Positions 11,807-23,044 of a DNA stretch of 64,000 bases are shown piece by piece (the stretch's first letter is position 1; each line of letters starts with the position of its first letter). The DNA lies in assembly GCA_029204225.1 (NCBI GenBank), contig CM055100.1, positions 54,745,597-54,809,596 on the forward strand, in the 5' to 3' direction. The notes below the pieces were generated by a model. That model saw only the letters and a program-made list of their open reading frames with translations, had not been told where the DNA came from and did no database searches. This DNA is from Diphasiastrum complanatum. Lineage: Eukaryota; Streptophyta; Lycopodiopsida; Lycopodiales; Lycopodiaceae. A program made the position numbers and the translations under genes.

Positions 11807-12103
11807 ATGCACGATTTCATTTTTGTTATTGAGTGCGGTAAGCACAGTTTGCAAAGCGTTGATGAGAGTGATCCTAAAGAGGCGAAGGAAGGGTTTTACT
11901 TCGGGGTGCCAGTGGATCCCCAAATGAAGCTAATAGGTCGATTTCTCCAAAGGCAGAGGGAATCCGGAGATGTTTCTTTCGATCCTAACACCGACTTGAT
12001 GGAGTTTTCACGTGGCGATTCTGATAGCAGACGCATAACTGTAACAGATGCTAATCCAGGGTGGGCACAGCGTTGGTTGGAACGACTTGCACGGGATGCT
12101 TGA
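11807..12103 (+). CDS. Unrecognised 98-residue ORF or terminal exon
   Basis: An ATG-started frame of 98 codons with soluble, charged composition and a protein-like stretch GFYFGVPVDPQMK...GRFLQRQRESGD, ending NPGWAQRWLERLARDA then TGA. Local composition is less AT-rich than the flanks. A possible acceptor (GGTAAGCACAG, about 11848) lies inside the frame, so the first 14 codons may be intronic and this could be the last exon of an upstream gene. I do not recognise the family. It lies 1.3 kb before the exon-like block at 13429, but no phase-compatible link is proven. Confidence 0.35.
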   Translation: MHDFIFVIECGKHSLQSVDESDPKEAKEGFYFGVPVDPQMKLIGRFLQRQRESGDVSFDPNTDLMEFSRGDSDSRRITVTDANPGWAQRWLERLARDA

Positions 12104-13428
12104 AGCTTAATGACACTTTCCCTATTGTTGCTGGCAGATTGAAGCCCTCAGTCAGTTTCCCATGCACTAGTGAGATTTTCATGCTAATTCTCGTTTTGTT
12201 TTCTGTAATGTGTTTATATTTGTGCTTATTCTTGTTTTCTGTACTATTTTGTAGTGTCGGAGGTGCTTTTTTGGTTGACTCTAAGGTGCTGATTTGTGTT
12301 CTGATAGCCATTCTTTTTAGACTGATACCCAATGGCAGTTTCATTGACAAATCCATAAAACTCCTGTGTCATCACTCTAATCTTCTCCCGCTTGCCATTA
12401 ATTGCCCCATATAGTGTCTCGATTGATGTAACTGGTAGGTGCTTCCATTTTCAGTATGCAAGATAAGCTATTTGTATTTTGCTAAAAAAATGAATGAATC
12501 GTCTCGTACACGGATGCTAAGAAATTTACGTTGGCTGTATTTGTTACTCTTGTACACAGAAAAGTAGAAATTTGTTACTCTGCACGAAAGCTTTTGGCAA
12601 TCCAATATCCGACAGAGCTTTTTCTGCTTGTGCTCAGGTGGTTCTGCAAATCAGTGACAGAAACTTAATTGAACTCTCACTCTATAATACAACCAACACT
12701 AAAAGATAGTAACTTAATCTGTATATCTTCAAGCTTCTACTGCTTTAAAAGTGTAGAAGAAACTCGTTTATATTCAGACTGTTATTTTTGTTTCTTCAAT
12801 TTCTGCATTCCTTCTAATGCATAGCATTGAAATTTCTACCTTAATCATAGCTTGGATTGTGACTCGAATCATGAGTTGAAGTCCCATATTGTTTTATGAT
12901 GGATCAATGGCTTCAGTCTTGCAAAGTAGTATTTTGTATTCAAGTTAATGTACTTGGGCATATAGAATAGGAGAATCTGCGATTATTCTGGAAAAAAAAT
13001 GTGTTGGGTAGTACTTATAAAATGCGTACGTCTTTGTAATGTCATGGGCAGCGCCTAAATCCATTTAACAGTTGATGAACGTCGAAGATCTCACTCTGGC
13101 CCATGTCAAGATTCATTAGCAGGTAGATTGCATCCTCATTCAGCTGCTTTGTCTTTTAATGCTTGGGGATTATTCGATTAGAGCTGTTAATCAGTCGAGA
13201 CACATGTACTGTTAAGTTTGTTCAAGGACATCAAAACAGATTCTAAGGACTAAAAATATTGATGACAGTCGTTATGAATAAAGTTTCATGGTTCTAGCCA
13301 GCTTGAATATGAAAAAATACTCCTACTTGTCAATCCAGGTTAGGATGTTGTAACAAACATCGTGAAAACATTTGATGAAAACTGTAACTTGACCTTGATA
13401 CTTATGTATGGTTGACTTTTTGTTTCAG
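12104..13428. other. Intron-like or intergenic stretch
   Basis: AT-rich with long T-runs. A small exon-like block is bounded by AACAG (about 13070) and CAG|GTAGAT (about 13122), but its open phase does not join the next exon-like block. Nothing else is supported. Confidence 0.3.
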
Positions 13429-13531
13429 CGAATCACACATTCAGATGCTTGCATCTAAGAGCAGACCAGAAGTACAGTGCACTTTATCTATTGAGGGGAC
13501 GATCATACTTTCATTTTCACATTTGCTTGAG
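13429..13531 (+). CDS. Exon-like block of an unrecognised gene
   Basis: Bounded by a strong acceptor (TTTTTGTTTCAG) and a consensus donor (GAG|GTAAGT), 103 bp. One frame is open throughout and reads ESHIQMLASKSRPEVQ...HLLE. I do not recognise the domain. It probably belongs to the same transcription unit as the blocks at 14558-15284, but the intervening 1 kb has no supported exon. Confidence 0.4.
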
Positions 13532-14557
13532 GTAAGTAATTTTTGGTTCTTTGACGTCACTTTGAGTGGTGGTTGTGTCATTCTCTCCTTCATCTCAGGT
13601 ATGTCATTTATGTTTTTTGAATGTGAAGTTTGCCATTCTATACTTGGAATGAAAGTACTAGAATTTTTGTTTTGCCAATCTGTAGCTTTTGGTCTCTATG
13701 CTTGTGATTTTGAGGACAAGTCATAAACACTCACTTATAAGGGTAGGGTTCTTTGAAGTTTGCCAAGACCAAACAAAATTCTATGATTGTTTTCATAACA
13801 AGAATGCTAGGGTGTAGCCTCTATTTATGTATGTATATATGCATTTGTAGTTGTAAGCCTTTATGTGTTTAACATCGGGCATCAGTCTTTAGATAGATTT
13901 TTTGATGATATTTTATAGTACGTGATGTGTTAAATCACTTAGTCTTACAATTAGTGACTTTCAGTTTAATTAGCTTGCTTAATCCTATGGGGCTTCTAGC
14001 CCTAACTTGTGGAACGTTGGTGGGATGGTTGAGATCACCCAAGGGCATATTCGAGTAGATTACTAGTACTTTAGAGCATATTGTCTCTATATTGACGAGC
14101 TAGTACTTTTAATGGAGGGTTGAGTCAGTTTAATCTCAATTTTGGAGTTCTATCAAACCTATTGTCTTCAAGTTCAAGCGTAGAGCACAGATAGTCATAG
14201 ACTAAATACAAGAATCTAAAATTAGCTGCTTAGTAGTGAGGCTTTGAAAACAATGCCACATAAATAGCACAGTCTTGTGGCTTAAAAGATTTATTCGCCT
14301 TGTACATTGAGAGTCCATATCAAAAAAGTAGTCTAGGAAGCCTTTAATATAGTAATTGCTAATGTAGTGGTGCCCACTATTGTCACCCAAAGTACTTATG
14401 CTCCATAAAAATTGTCGTGGTAGAACGTTGCCTTGTTTCCTAATATTCGAAGAGCTGTGGACTACATTCCCACTGATATTCGAAGAGCCGTGTCTATATT
14501 AATTAACTTAATATTATAAATGTATTCATATGCATTGAATTGTTTTTCAAATTGTAG

Positions 14558-14625
14558 GTTGTAGAAAAAAACCAAGGTATGAAGCTGAAAAGGTGTCTCA
14601 ACGTAGGAGTGAACGACCTCATAAG
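14558..14625 (+). CDS. Exon of an unrecognised multi-exon gene (block 1)
   Basis: Acceptor TTCAAATTGTAG and donor AAG|GTATGT bound a 68-bp block that reads CRKKPRYEAEKVSQRRSERPHK with the first codon split. It ends on a complete codon, so it joins in frame to the next block. The basic composition suggests a nuclear or nucleic-acid-binding region, which is inference. Confidence 0.55.
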
Positions 14626-14709
14626 GTATGTGGTGTTTTTTGCTCAATATGTAATATATAAATTTTGACTTTTTACTGTCTTATTAAACAAAAGTCACTT
14701 TTGATTTAG

Positions 14710-14800
14710 ATGAGCACGAAACTGAAAAGAAGTGTGGAGGAGCACAATATACATTGTAAAAAAAATAACGTGGTGGGAGTTGTGGCCAAAAAAAATGAAG
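14710..14800 (+). CDS. Exon of an unrecognised multi-exon gene (block 2)
   Basis: Acceptor TTTTGATTTAG and donor GAAG|GTATGG bound a 91-bp block that is open in the frame set by block 1 (MSTKLKRSVEEHN...VVAKKNE). One base is left over for the next exon. It contains two runs of eight A that keep the frame. Confidence 0.55.
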
Positions 14801-14917
14801 GTATGGTCAATGTTTTAAGACTATTTGCGCATGCATGCATACATTAGAATAATTAGAGATATTTGATCTTTACTAATTTTTGTATTTTGTTTTTTTGTTA
14901 ATATGAGGATTTATCAG

Positions 14918-14971
14918 AATTTGACCATCACAGATATAAAAAAAAAAAGCTTCTTTGAAGATGTTTCACAG
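14918..14971 (+). pseudogene. Exon of the same gene with an A-run frameshift (block 3)
   Basis: Acceptor TTTATCAG and donor CACAG|GTGAGA bound a 54-bp block. It starts in frame with block 2, but an 11-base A-run at 14938-14948 shifts it onto a TGA. A run of ten A would keep it open and join it at phase 0 to block 4. The extra base is either a sequencing or assembly error in a homopolymer or a real lesion. Confidence 0.5.
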
Positions 14972-15024
14972 GTGAGAAAAATGTCTTTTGAAGTCTAATT
15001 TATCACAATTGTTGTTTTTTATAG

Positions 15025-15282
15025 GTGTATTGCGTAGAAGATTTTGATTTACAAGACCAAGAAACTATTTCAATGCGATATTTTAATTTACGTACAATAG
15101 ATGATTTGTACGGCAAAAGAGCAATATAATAGTATAAAGGATTTAAGAAAAGATCTACGTGCGAAAAACCGTTCGTACACCTGCATGAGAGAAGAATTAG
15201 TAGATTGCCTTTTGTATGAAGGCAAAGTAGTTCATAAAAAACAAAAGAGATATTTGGTATTGGAGGACATTGAAGTTAATAG
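15025..15282 (+). pseudogene. Exon of the same gene with a second frameshift (block 4)
   Basis: Acceptor GTTTTTTATAG leads into VYCVEDFDLQDQ...RTIDDLYGK. At about 15114-15120 the frame breaks at an AAAA run, and the next frame continues for about 50 codons (EQYNSIKDLRKDLRAKN... to KRYLVLEDIEV) up to a donor AATAG|GTAGGT. As in block 3, one surplus A explains the break. Acidic and basic stretches alternate. I do not recognise the family. Confidence 0.5.
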
Positions 15283-15395
15283 GTAGGTATGTCGGTTTTT
15301 GCCTTTGGCATAACGGCGAAATAGTTGTTTGTAAAAACAAAAGAGATATTTGGTATTGCAGGATATTGAAGTAATATGTAAGTATGTTGATTTTT
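15239..15395 (+). repeat. 93-bp tandem duplication of an exon end
   Basis: AAAAACAAAAGAGATATTTG...GACATTGAAGT with its donor (near 15283) recurs at about 15332-15395 with few changes and its own good donor (T|GTAAGTATG). The second copy would offer an alternative 3' exon end. Confidence 0.7.
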
Positions 15396-15510
15396 GGTGG
15401 TTATAATTCGAGTTACATGATTTCGTTCTTTGCCTAGAATCGTCATGCAACGACTATGTTTCGAAAGTGCAGTCTTTTGTAAGCCATTAGCGCTTTCTCT
15501 GTTTTATCAT

Positions 15511-15815
15511 CTTCAGATTGTGAAGCTCTCCATTTACTTTTCTAGCCCGACCATCTTCGTGATCAGTTTAGCGGTGCTACCTCTTTGGCAGTTGCTGATT
15601 CACAACTTTGTGAGTTAATAATCTGCAACTGTCTCACTTCCTACAACGTCATACTACCTTTTCTCATGGTTTCTTGTAATGGTTTATTGTAACGAGACAG
15701 GTGTTTGTTTTCAAATCCAATAGATGGGTGTTTGTTCTCAAATCCAGTAGACAGGTACGTTAACCAACTGGTAATTAGGCCACGCTTAGTTTTTCATATA
15801 TCTGATATAGCGTGT
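15511..15815 (+). repeat. Exon-containing duplication, copy 1
   Basis: This segment matches 16703-16950 in order: CAG acceptor, GAAGCT, a CGTGATCA block, TTCACAACT(T/C)TGTGAGTTA, TTGTAATGG, GTTAACCAACTG/GTTAACTAACTG, then TTAGTTTTTCA. The shared reading frame gives a LRDQ...SQLCEL signature in both. In copy 1 a TAG interrupts it shortly after the acceptor, so this copy looks inactive. Confidence 0.6.
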
Positions 15816-16702
15816 CATTTTTTTCGTACTCACATAAGCAATTGTTTGTTTTAGCATGTTAGTAGATTTTTTCATTTTAAATCTACAACAGCTCTCGTTC
15901 ATAAGCTCCAAAAAGAAGGAACCATGTTTTGCATACAAACTTCCATGCTATATAATTTTTTTTTAAAGTTTTTCTGTTTAGTTTTGTTTGTGATATCAGG
16001 ATACGAGATTTTAGAAAGAGCTGGAAATAATTACGTTGTTCAGTTGAATTTATGAAAATCCTCTTCAAATACAAAAACAGTGACTGTACCAGCTCTCTTC
16101 GTTGAGAGTTTTCTCTGACAATACCTAGCTTTTCAGATTTTTGGTCATTCCTGTTTCAGTAATCCATGCTTGTTGTTTGTTTTCTAATTCACCAAATTTA
16201 TGCAACTTGTGCATCAGACATTTACATGAGATTTCGGGCTTGTAACTACAGTTATGTTATTGAGCTCATGTTAATACAACAGATGAAAAATTGGGTTTCG
16301 TGTAAACACTAATTAATAACATTTGGATTTATCCTTGAATGTCTAGTAAAAGAAAAGTGAAATGTCTCTTCCATTCACAGCTAACCTGTAACTAGCTCTG
16401 GATAGCATAGACAAGTTCTAATTTCAAGAATGCAAGTTTTGCCACAATGACTTTCTTGTGAGGGCCTGTGAGGTTATATTACCATGCAAATATAACCTGC
16501 GACTGTAGGCGTCCTGCCGACGAATTATTTTTTTTCTACTTGCTTCAACTGTACAGGTGTTGATTTTGAATGTAAGTCGGAAAATAATTTCGAGAATGCG
16601 CTGATTCAATCCATTCTTGTTGAATTAGTTGACATTATATTAGGTCTTAGAAACTGAATTCAATTACGATATGACATCATCACAAGCTAACTCACATTTC
16701 TT

Positions 16703-16950
16703 TTTTCAGAAGCTATCAAATTTTGTTTCTCTACATCTCAGCCAGTATATGACGACAATCTGCGTGATCAATTAAACACTCATTCACAACTCTGTGAGTT
16801 ATCCGCAACTGTGCGACTTTCTACAGTGTCGTCATACCACTTTATTTCACAATTTTTTGTAATGGGACGAGCTTATGTTGGCAAATCCAAGTATGTTAAC
16901 TAACTGCTAATCATGTGTTTAGTTTTTCAAATATTTGATAACATCATGTA
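16703..16950 (+). repeat. Exon-containing duplication, copy 2
   Basis: An acceptor (TTTTTTCAG, ending 16709) opens a frame EAIKFCFSTSQPVYDDNLRD... through SQLCEL and beyond about 16860, without the stop seen in copy 1. The copies are about 1.19 kb apart. It may be the working exon of the damaged gene upstream, or a paralogous remnant. The family is unrecognised. Confidence 0.5.
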
Positions 16951-17034
16951 TGAACTTGATATTCTCTTTTTTTTGGTCTCGTTTGTCTTGTTTAGAGGCA
17001 CGTATTTCCAAAATATTAGATTGCAGATTTAAGT

Positions 17035-19146
17035 ATGGCCTCATTAAGCTTGTGCATTTTCAGTCCGCCTCTGGTGGATCAGGTAGCTCGTAACGTCTTC
17101 CATGAAGCTGAAACGGTCCAGTTTTTTCGAGTCCTTGGGCATGTGAAAGGACTTGTGAACTCTTGTCAGCCATTCTTGATCGACCCATGCTTGGAATCAA
17201 CAGGTCCAGGGATCTCCAAGGAATGCAGCTCGATAATATATACGAGCGACTGGCAGTTGATCTTCGACTTTGTCAGAAGTTAGCGCCTTATTAGGATCAA
17301 AGAATATTGAGAGCAGAAAATCATCCCATTTTGTTTCAATGCTCATTAAATGTTCTAAGTACCGGACATAAGTGGCTGTCGCGCGGACTCTTGGATCAAG
17401 GCAATTGATATATTGATTTGCGAACGCGGTGAGAGCTCTTTTGGCATCTACATGCGTAGTCCACCAATATTTTGATGGTATGATCGGCCAATTAAAATTT
17501 TGCAGTGTGATCTTGTCTAAAGGGGTGCCGCATACCGTCCATTTGGATCGTCGTGTACATGGCAGGAAGTGCGCATTCACCCGTAATTGTTGCGGACTCG
17601 TCATGTAGGCCCTGATGGCCGTAGGGTCTCTTTCAAACAACTGTTGACATCACTCTGGTTGTGGTTGGAGGTCGGGTAATGCTTGCAGTTCTTTGCCTTT
17701 TATTGTCTGAACTGAAAACGATATCTGTCAGTCGCCTTTTGATGACTTGTGGGGATACTTTGATAGGAATTCGCTGATTTTTTCTTCCACGGACTTTGGT
17801 TTTCGGAAGGCCCGATTGGCAGATATCGTGCGCGAACTTCTGGATGATGTGGCTTGGCTTTTTTTGGTATCTGGGCCTTGGCCCTGGTCTCGCGTCTCAG
17901 CAGTCGTATCCGTTTGTCCTTGGTCTTGGCCTTCGGACCCTTGATCTTGGGTGAATCCCCCTGTTGCTTGTTGGCTTTGGTCTTGGCTGGTATTGGCATG
18001 TGCAGTATCAAAATAAGGTGGCGGTAGAATTACCACAAGGGTGGGCTAGGCCTTCGTTTCCATGAATTTTTGGCAAGCCTTGAGGGCTTGTTTGGCCTGG
18101 GCGAGTTCATGAGTTGCGCTTGCCCAATATTTGCTGAACTCTGTCTGGTAGCTATTTAAGGTTTGGCTATAAACCTACACCTAACGCCAAAGAAAATTCA
18201 TTTCTGATTGAGAGAGCGGCTTTGAGTCTGGTGCAGGTTGAGTTAACCAGGCGAGCTTTTCATCTTATAGGGCTTTGACCTCTATCCCCAGGCGCGTATT
18301 CTCTGCTTTCAAAAGGTTTAATTGCGTCTAGATGGGAGCAAGTCGTTGGGACGCTTCGGATTAAAGCTCTCGCACCTTCGTGGAGGCCTTTGTCAACGCT
18401 TTGGAGAGGCTTTGGATATAATTATTGAGGCCCTCCTCCTCCTGTTGCAGCTTGACGATCTCCTGGTGCCCTTCTTGTTCATGTTGCTGAGTCAAAATCA
18501 GCTCGTGCTGCAGCTTGGTGAGTTCTGTTCGCAGTTGTGTGTTACTTGTTGTCAGGTGTAGTACCCTGCTTTCCAAGATAGCTTTGGCCGCTACCGCATC
18601 CAAGATGTATTTTCCCAGAGTCTGGTACGTCGTCGTTAGGTCGGTGGGAGCAACCGGTACACTGGCACTGGTAGGGGCTTGTGTTGTATCGGCCCCGATG
18701 ACTTGTGGTGTACTGTTGTCATCATCTTCTATCAGGTTCTCGTTGGACCTGATTCCATCTGGGGCGGTAGGATCAGCACGATCTGGCAATGGTGCAAAAA
18801 CTGTTTGGAAAAATGCGTCATCAGGCAATGGTTGGTTGCCCTCGGCAATCTTTGTTGGCGAAGCAGGTGGGGTTTGAGAAGCAACTGTGGAAACAAGGGT
18901 GAGGACGGTTTGTCCGAACGAGAGGATGAGAGGAACAGAGGGAAACTGAAGGGTGGTGTGGAATATGGAAGAAGGTGAGGATGGAGCAGAAAGTGTCTGG
19001 TGTGGGGGTGAAAAATTGATGACTTGCATCCACGCCAGAGTGTCTGGAGACAATTGAGAATCAGAAGGATTGAATGGAATGGAAGCAATAGTGGCGATAA
19101 GAGTGATGGAGGATGCGAGAGTGATTCGTTTATAAACTCGGGCCAT
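17035..19146 (-). pseudogene. Broken coiled-coil ORF of unknown family, transposon-associated
   Basis: Reading on the minus strand: 19146-18600 is a Ser/Thr/Pro-rich segment (start MARVYKRITLASS). 18600-18361 is heptad-like and Gln/Glu/Leu-rich (LRTELTKLQHELILTQQHEQ). About 18330-18040 continues coiled-coil-like sequence broken by several stops (for example the pair near LWR*V*VYS). 18036-17728 is Gln/Gly/Thr-rich, and 17640-17197 is a globular segment (TSPQQLRVNAHFLPC...WDDFLLSIFFDPNKAL). Together they look like one decayed protein of roughly 700 codons. It starts inside the CACTA transposase fragment's reading region, so capture by, or membership of, a transposon is likely. It resembles a retroelement gag in layout only; I do not recognise the family. 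Confidence 0.45.
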
Positions 19147-19149
19147 TGG

Positions 19150-19435
19150 TTTTCAATATGTTTCCATGCAGGTGAATCATTTGGTACTCGCATCACATCA
19201 TCCGTAGATCGATTTTTGACATGCCAATCCATTAGTTGTGCCAAAGATTTACATCGAAATAAACATTGCAATCGTGGGATAATTGGAAAATGTCGCAACA
19301 CTTTTCGTGACATTTTATTCTCTTGTACGTCATCTTGAAAACGTGAAGCGTTACACATTGGACATTGAAGCTTTTCTGAATGCTCAACTCTATATAGAAC
19401 ATGGTCTTCTGGACATGCATGTATTGTGTCGTAAC
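19150..19435 (-). pseudogene. CACTA (En/Spm) transposase TNP2, central fragment
   Basis: The minus strand reads a zinc-knuckle-like CP..C motif (QCPMCNASRF), then SRKVLRHFPIIPRLQCLF and DWHVKNRSTDDVMRVPNDSPAWKH. These are typical of plant TNP2-type transposases (Transposase_21). The match stops at about QWPEF, where the sequence passes into the unknown coiled-coil ORF. The catalytic part that normally follows is missing. Confidence 0.8.
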
Positions 19436-19554
19436 ACGGTCATCATCTTTCATGTTTCTTTTCGTATTTTAGGTATCACATTTTCTTTCGGAAGTATTCG
19501 ATGCAACAACCTAAAAAAAAAGCAATGTGAGTTGTTAGAAAAGGAGAAAAAAAA

Positions 19555-20022
19555 TTAACTTAATGTAAATATGCTATAAAGTATAATAGTTGTGTTATGC
19601 GTTAGGTATCCGAATAAAGATGTCACGCTACGATCACTCCATTTATATGTTGCTTGAAGGTTTAGAATAAGAATTGACGTAGCTAGTCCCGAAATGGATG
19701 CTCCAGGATATAGAGGAGTGTCTGTCTCCTTGCGCAATAGAATCTCGTCTTCATCCATCTCAAATTGTTCGTGATCTCCATTTTCATTAAAAGATACATG
19801 CATATCATCAATATCATTTGTTTCAAAGTAAGATTCAAACATGTTGTGCATTGCTTGATCATGTTGCACCTCATCATCATAATCATTAGAATCAAGTTGA
19901 TTATTCTCTTTTCTAATTGTGTTTGCCTCTTCAATTTGTTTCATTTTTTTTTTTTTCATGTCTATCAAAAATTGACGTTGATTGTAACTAAACACGGATG
20001 GATTAACTCCATGGAGTGACAT
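19555..20022 (-). pseudogene. CACTA TNP2, N-terminal fragment
   Basis: An open frame of 155 codons. A polar, acidic N-terminal region leads to LYPGASISGLATSILILNLQ and KWSDRSVTSLFGYL, the conserved early block of TNP2. It precedes the central fragment with about 120 bp of frame-broken sequence between, so the two are pieces of one decayed transposase gene. A T-run at 19945-19958 lies in the coding region. Confidence 0.75.
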
Positions 20023-20695
20023 TTGATGTATTGGCTACACACATGAAACAAATTTCATAAGTGACATATATAGATTGACGAAGACTATAATAAAAAACAA
20101 TTATATAAAATTAACAAATCTCAACATCTTCCAAATTCGATAATTGACCTTTTTCTTTTCGTCCAAACTTCCACAAATGATTTTCAACAATGCGTCTTTC
20201 ACGCATCTTTTGTCCATCACACTTGAGGCATGTGCACCATATTTTATTTTGAAAATAATTTTTCTACGAGAAACAAAAATCAAGTACATGTCACTTTAGC
20301 ACAATATTTTAACTTATAATAACAAAGTTTTTATGAACAAGAACACATGCATGTTTATTACTTACTCTGTTAACTTGAGTATTGTCTTCATCGCTAGACT
20401 GATCTGAATGTAATTCATCTCATTGTGATAAATTGCATATATGCACAAGTACAAAACACAAATAACATAAAATTATTGTATGATTTTAATGTTTTAATTT
20501 TTAGATATACTTATTCTTATACATTGTCGCTTACATGATTCTTATGCCAATTTTGGTGCAGGTTTGAGCTCTACACGCATATCTCTCTCTTTTTGTTAAC
20601 ACAAGTATGAAAGTCTCACTTCAATATGCATTAAAGTCCTATAATCGATTTTCTTTTGTATTTCATTTCAATATATTAGGGTTTATTGTAATGTA

Positions 20696-21325
20696 TTGTA
20701 TGTTTATGAATGTAGTAATCATGTCGGATCAGGCAGTGGTGAAAGCTTTGTAGACTTTGTAAAAAATTTATATGAATCATTAACTTTCGAGCAAAGAACA
20801 CAACTGCAAAATATGCTTAGCCAAAATGACGGTGGTCCTTCACAAGAGGCCGCGGCTCCCGCCCCCACCGAAGAGTCATCCACAAAGCCTTATTATGACG
20901 TGGATCCTCAAGGCAATATAATTGCCAATAGAAAAGGAAGAGTGGTTTTGGACCGACTCTATTCTTTATGCCAACGTCATTTTGGCGACAGATTATTTAG
21001 TAAATGATCCGAACAATCTGCCTTCGATAAATGACAGGTTATTGGTACCTTTTGTGACGAATTCCAACAAGAAGAAGAATTCAAGGAGAAGGAAATTCAT
21101 AAGCATATGAGCTTAGGGATTAGGCATCGTCGTGATATGACACGACTAGCTTATAGGGACGGGCAATCCAAGCCTTCCTGGTGTTCAAGAAGTGACTGGA
21201 ACCGTGTAAAAGCGGATGAATGAAGACCAGATAAATACAAGATTCAGAAAGATGTTGCGGCCGCTAGGATGCATGGGATAGGCAATCCTAGGTTGGGCTC
21301 GAGCGGAAAGGCGGGATTGCAAGCA
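20696..21325 (+). pseudogene. Transposon-like ORF, possible En/Spm accessory protein
   Basis: The open frame reads GSGESFVDFVKNLYESLTFEQ...LQNMLSQNDGG, then an Ala/Pro/Glu segment and KPYYDVDPQGNIIANRKGR, and stops at 21007. Related frames continue with SLGIRHRRDMTRL and VAAARMHGIGNPRLG up to a donor-like ATG|GTAAGT near 21330. It lies divergently from the TNP2 pieces. This arrangement and composition suggest the second CACTA protein (Transposase_24-like), but the assignment is inference. Confidence 0.35.
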
Positions 21326-21439
21326 AGTATGGTAAGTGAACTTACACTACTCTTATAGTTTATCTTTGATTTTATATGCGTTTATTATTTAATATGCATT
21401 ATGACTAGTTGCTTCAACGTAACTCTAAATTAATTTCAA

Positions 21440-22240
21440 CTTCAATTGAATGCATGGATGGTTGGCGGACTATGGACGTCTGCCAACTAAGATAAACGTA
21501 ACATGGTTGTCAGCGGAGCTTATTGAGAACCTAGTGGACGATGATCTAGTCTCTTGGCAATATGCTCTAAGTTATAATAAGGAGATTGAACTGACTAATG
21601 AATAGGTCCTACATCACATGGACCCAGATCGTTACGGAACCAATAAAGTACCAACTCAACCACCGCAAAAGTCTACTATGGCGAAAATCTCAAAGATCGA
21701 TTTACCCAAGGCACCTGCGAATAAGAAGAATCAATTGAAGCAATGCTACAACCAGGTGATCCAATGGAGTGATCTACCCGAAGAGGCGATAGCTACAATG
21801 GACATTGATATTCGCAACCACGAGGCGAATGTCACGACAGTCCCGATGAAAGACAACAAGGATGAACCAACCAAAATGACAAAAGAGAGCAAAAAGAAGG
21901 TGTTGGACTCCTTGAAGTCAATCAAGATAAACTCAGATACAACGTCATCTTCTACACAGGTGACTTAAAATCAAAAAATGGCCAATCGGGCTAAGATCAA
22001 TATGCTGAAGGAGGAATCTTGACGAGCGCCAGTTCATGAGATGCCTGAGACTTTCAAGAATTATATCTTGGATGACGTGATAATCATGATGCCGCAAGCC
22101 CAGAGAGAACCTGATCAAAGTCAAGCACTAGCAGAACAAGTCTTTGAGGGACCTACGCGAACACAGTCGATGAATCTTGTCGAGACAAGTGAAGAAGAAA
22201 AGATAGTACATGTGGGAGAGAAGTTAACACCCACATAGTT
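21440..22240 (+). pseudogene. Retroelement spacer or leader ORFs before a gypsy RT
   Basis: Short open segments: ADYGRLPTKINVTWL...SWQYALSYN (about 21455-21605), a Lys-rich 116-codon frame (21618-21968, DPDRYGTNKVPTQPP...), then 22041-22238 (MPETFKNYILDDVI...). They run in the same direction as, and directly into, the gypsy reverse transcriptase, and are split by single stops. They may be the protease-RT linker of that element or transposon debris. No catalytic motif is seen. Confidence 0.35.
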
Positions 22241-23040
22241 CAAGAGACTACGATTGTTGTTGGTGGAGTATAAAGACTGTTTTGCCTGGAGTTATAGTGA
22301 CCTGAAGGGCATTCCACAAACAGTAGTCCAACACACCATACCCTTGGTGGACGGAACAATTCCCAAGGTAAGTCGTTATTATTGTTGCAACCCAAATTAT
22401 ACTGAACTGATCAAACAAGAGTTGCAGAAGCTGATGGATGCAGATTTCATCTATGAAATTGAACACACGGAATGGGTATCACCAATAGTTATAGTACCCA
22501 AGAAAAACGGAAAAATGTAGATTTGTGTGAATCTGAAGGCGCTAAATGCAGTCACCAAAAAGGATCATTTTTCTTTAACATTTACGAAAAGTGTCCTCGA
22601 CACAGTAGCTGGCGCCGAAGCCTACAGTTTTCTAGACGGCTTCAACGGCTACAACCAGGTGAAGATAGTCCCCTAGGACCAGCACAAGGCAACGTTTGCC
22701 ACAGAATGGAAAACCTATGCCTATAAAGTAATGCCATTTGGACTTTGCAATGCTCGAAGCACCTTCCAACGAATCCTGCATGTGGCATTCAAAGGTTATC
22801 TGCAAAAAATTCTGAAAATTTTCTTGGACGATCTGTGCGTGCATGGACTAGACTCAGAACACTTATCCAATTTGGAGAAGGTATTACAAAAATGCCGCGA
22901 CTACCAGATCTTCCTGAATCCAGAAAAATGTCAATTTTGGGTGACACATGGCTTGATTCTCGGCCATATAGTTCAAGACACGGGATTGCCACAGATCTAT
23001 CAAAGATCAGGATCATTGTTGATCTACCACCACTGGGGAT
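22241..23040 (+). pseudogene. Ty3/gypsy reverse transcriptase pseudogene
   Basis: The plus strand reads LLLVEYKDCFAWSYSDLKGI, ELIKQELQKLMDADFIYEI, WVSPIVIVPKKNGK, ICVNLKALNAVT, AYSFLDGFNGYNQVKIV, ATFATEWKTYAYKVMPFGLC and the catalytic FLDDLCVHG loop. These are diagnostic of gypsy RT fingers and palm. In-frame TAGs occur after KKNGKM (about 22518) and after VKIVP (about 22674), with a frameshift near 22985. RNase H and integrase are not found downstream, where a GACGTC-rich block begins. The copy cannot be functional. Confidence 0.9.
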
Positions 23041-23044
23041 GATA

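Noticed and set aside
17747-18877. Plus-strand frames over the coiled-coil ORF
   Set aside because: Antisense shadows of the minus-strand segments, which have a more protein-like layout.
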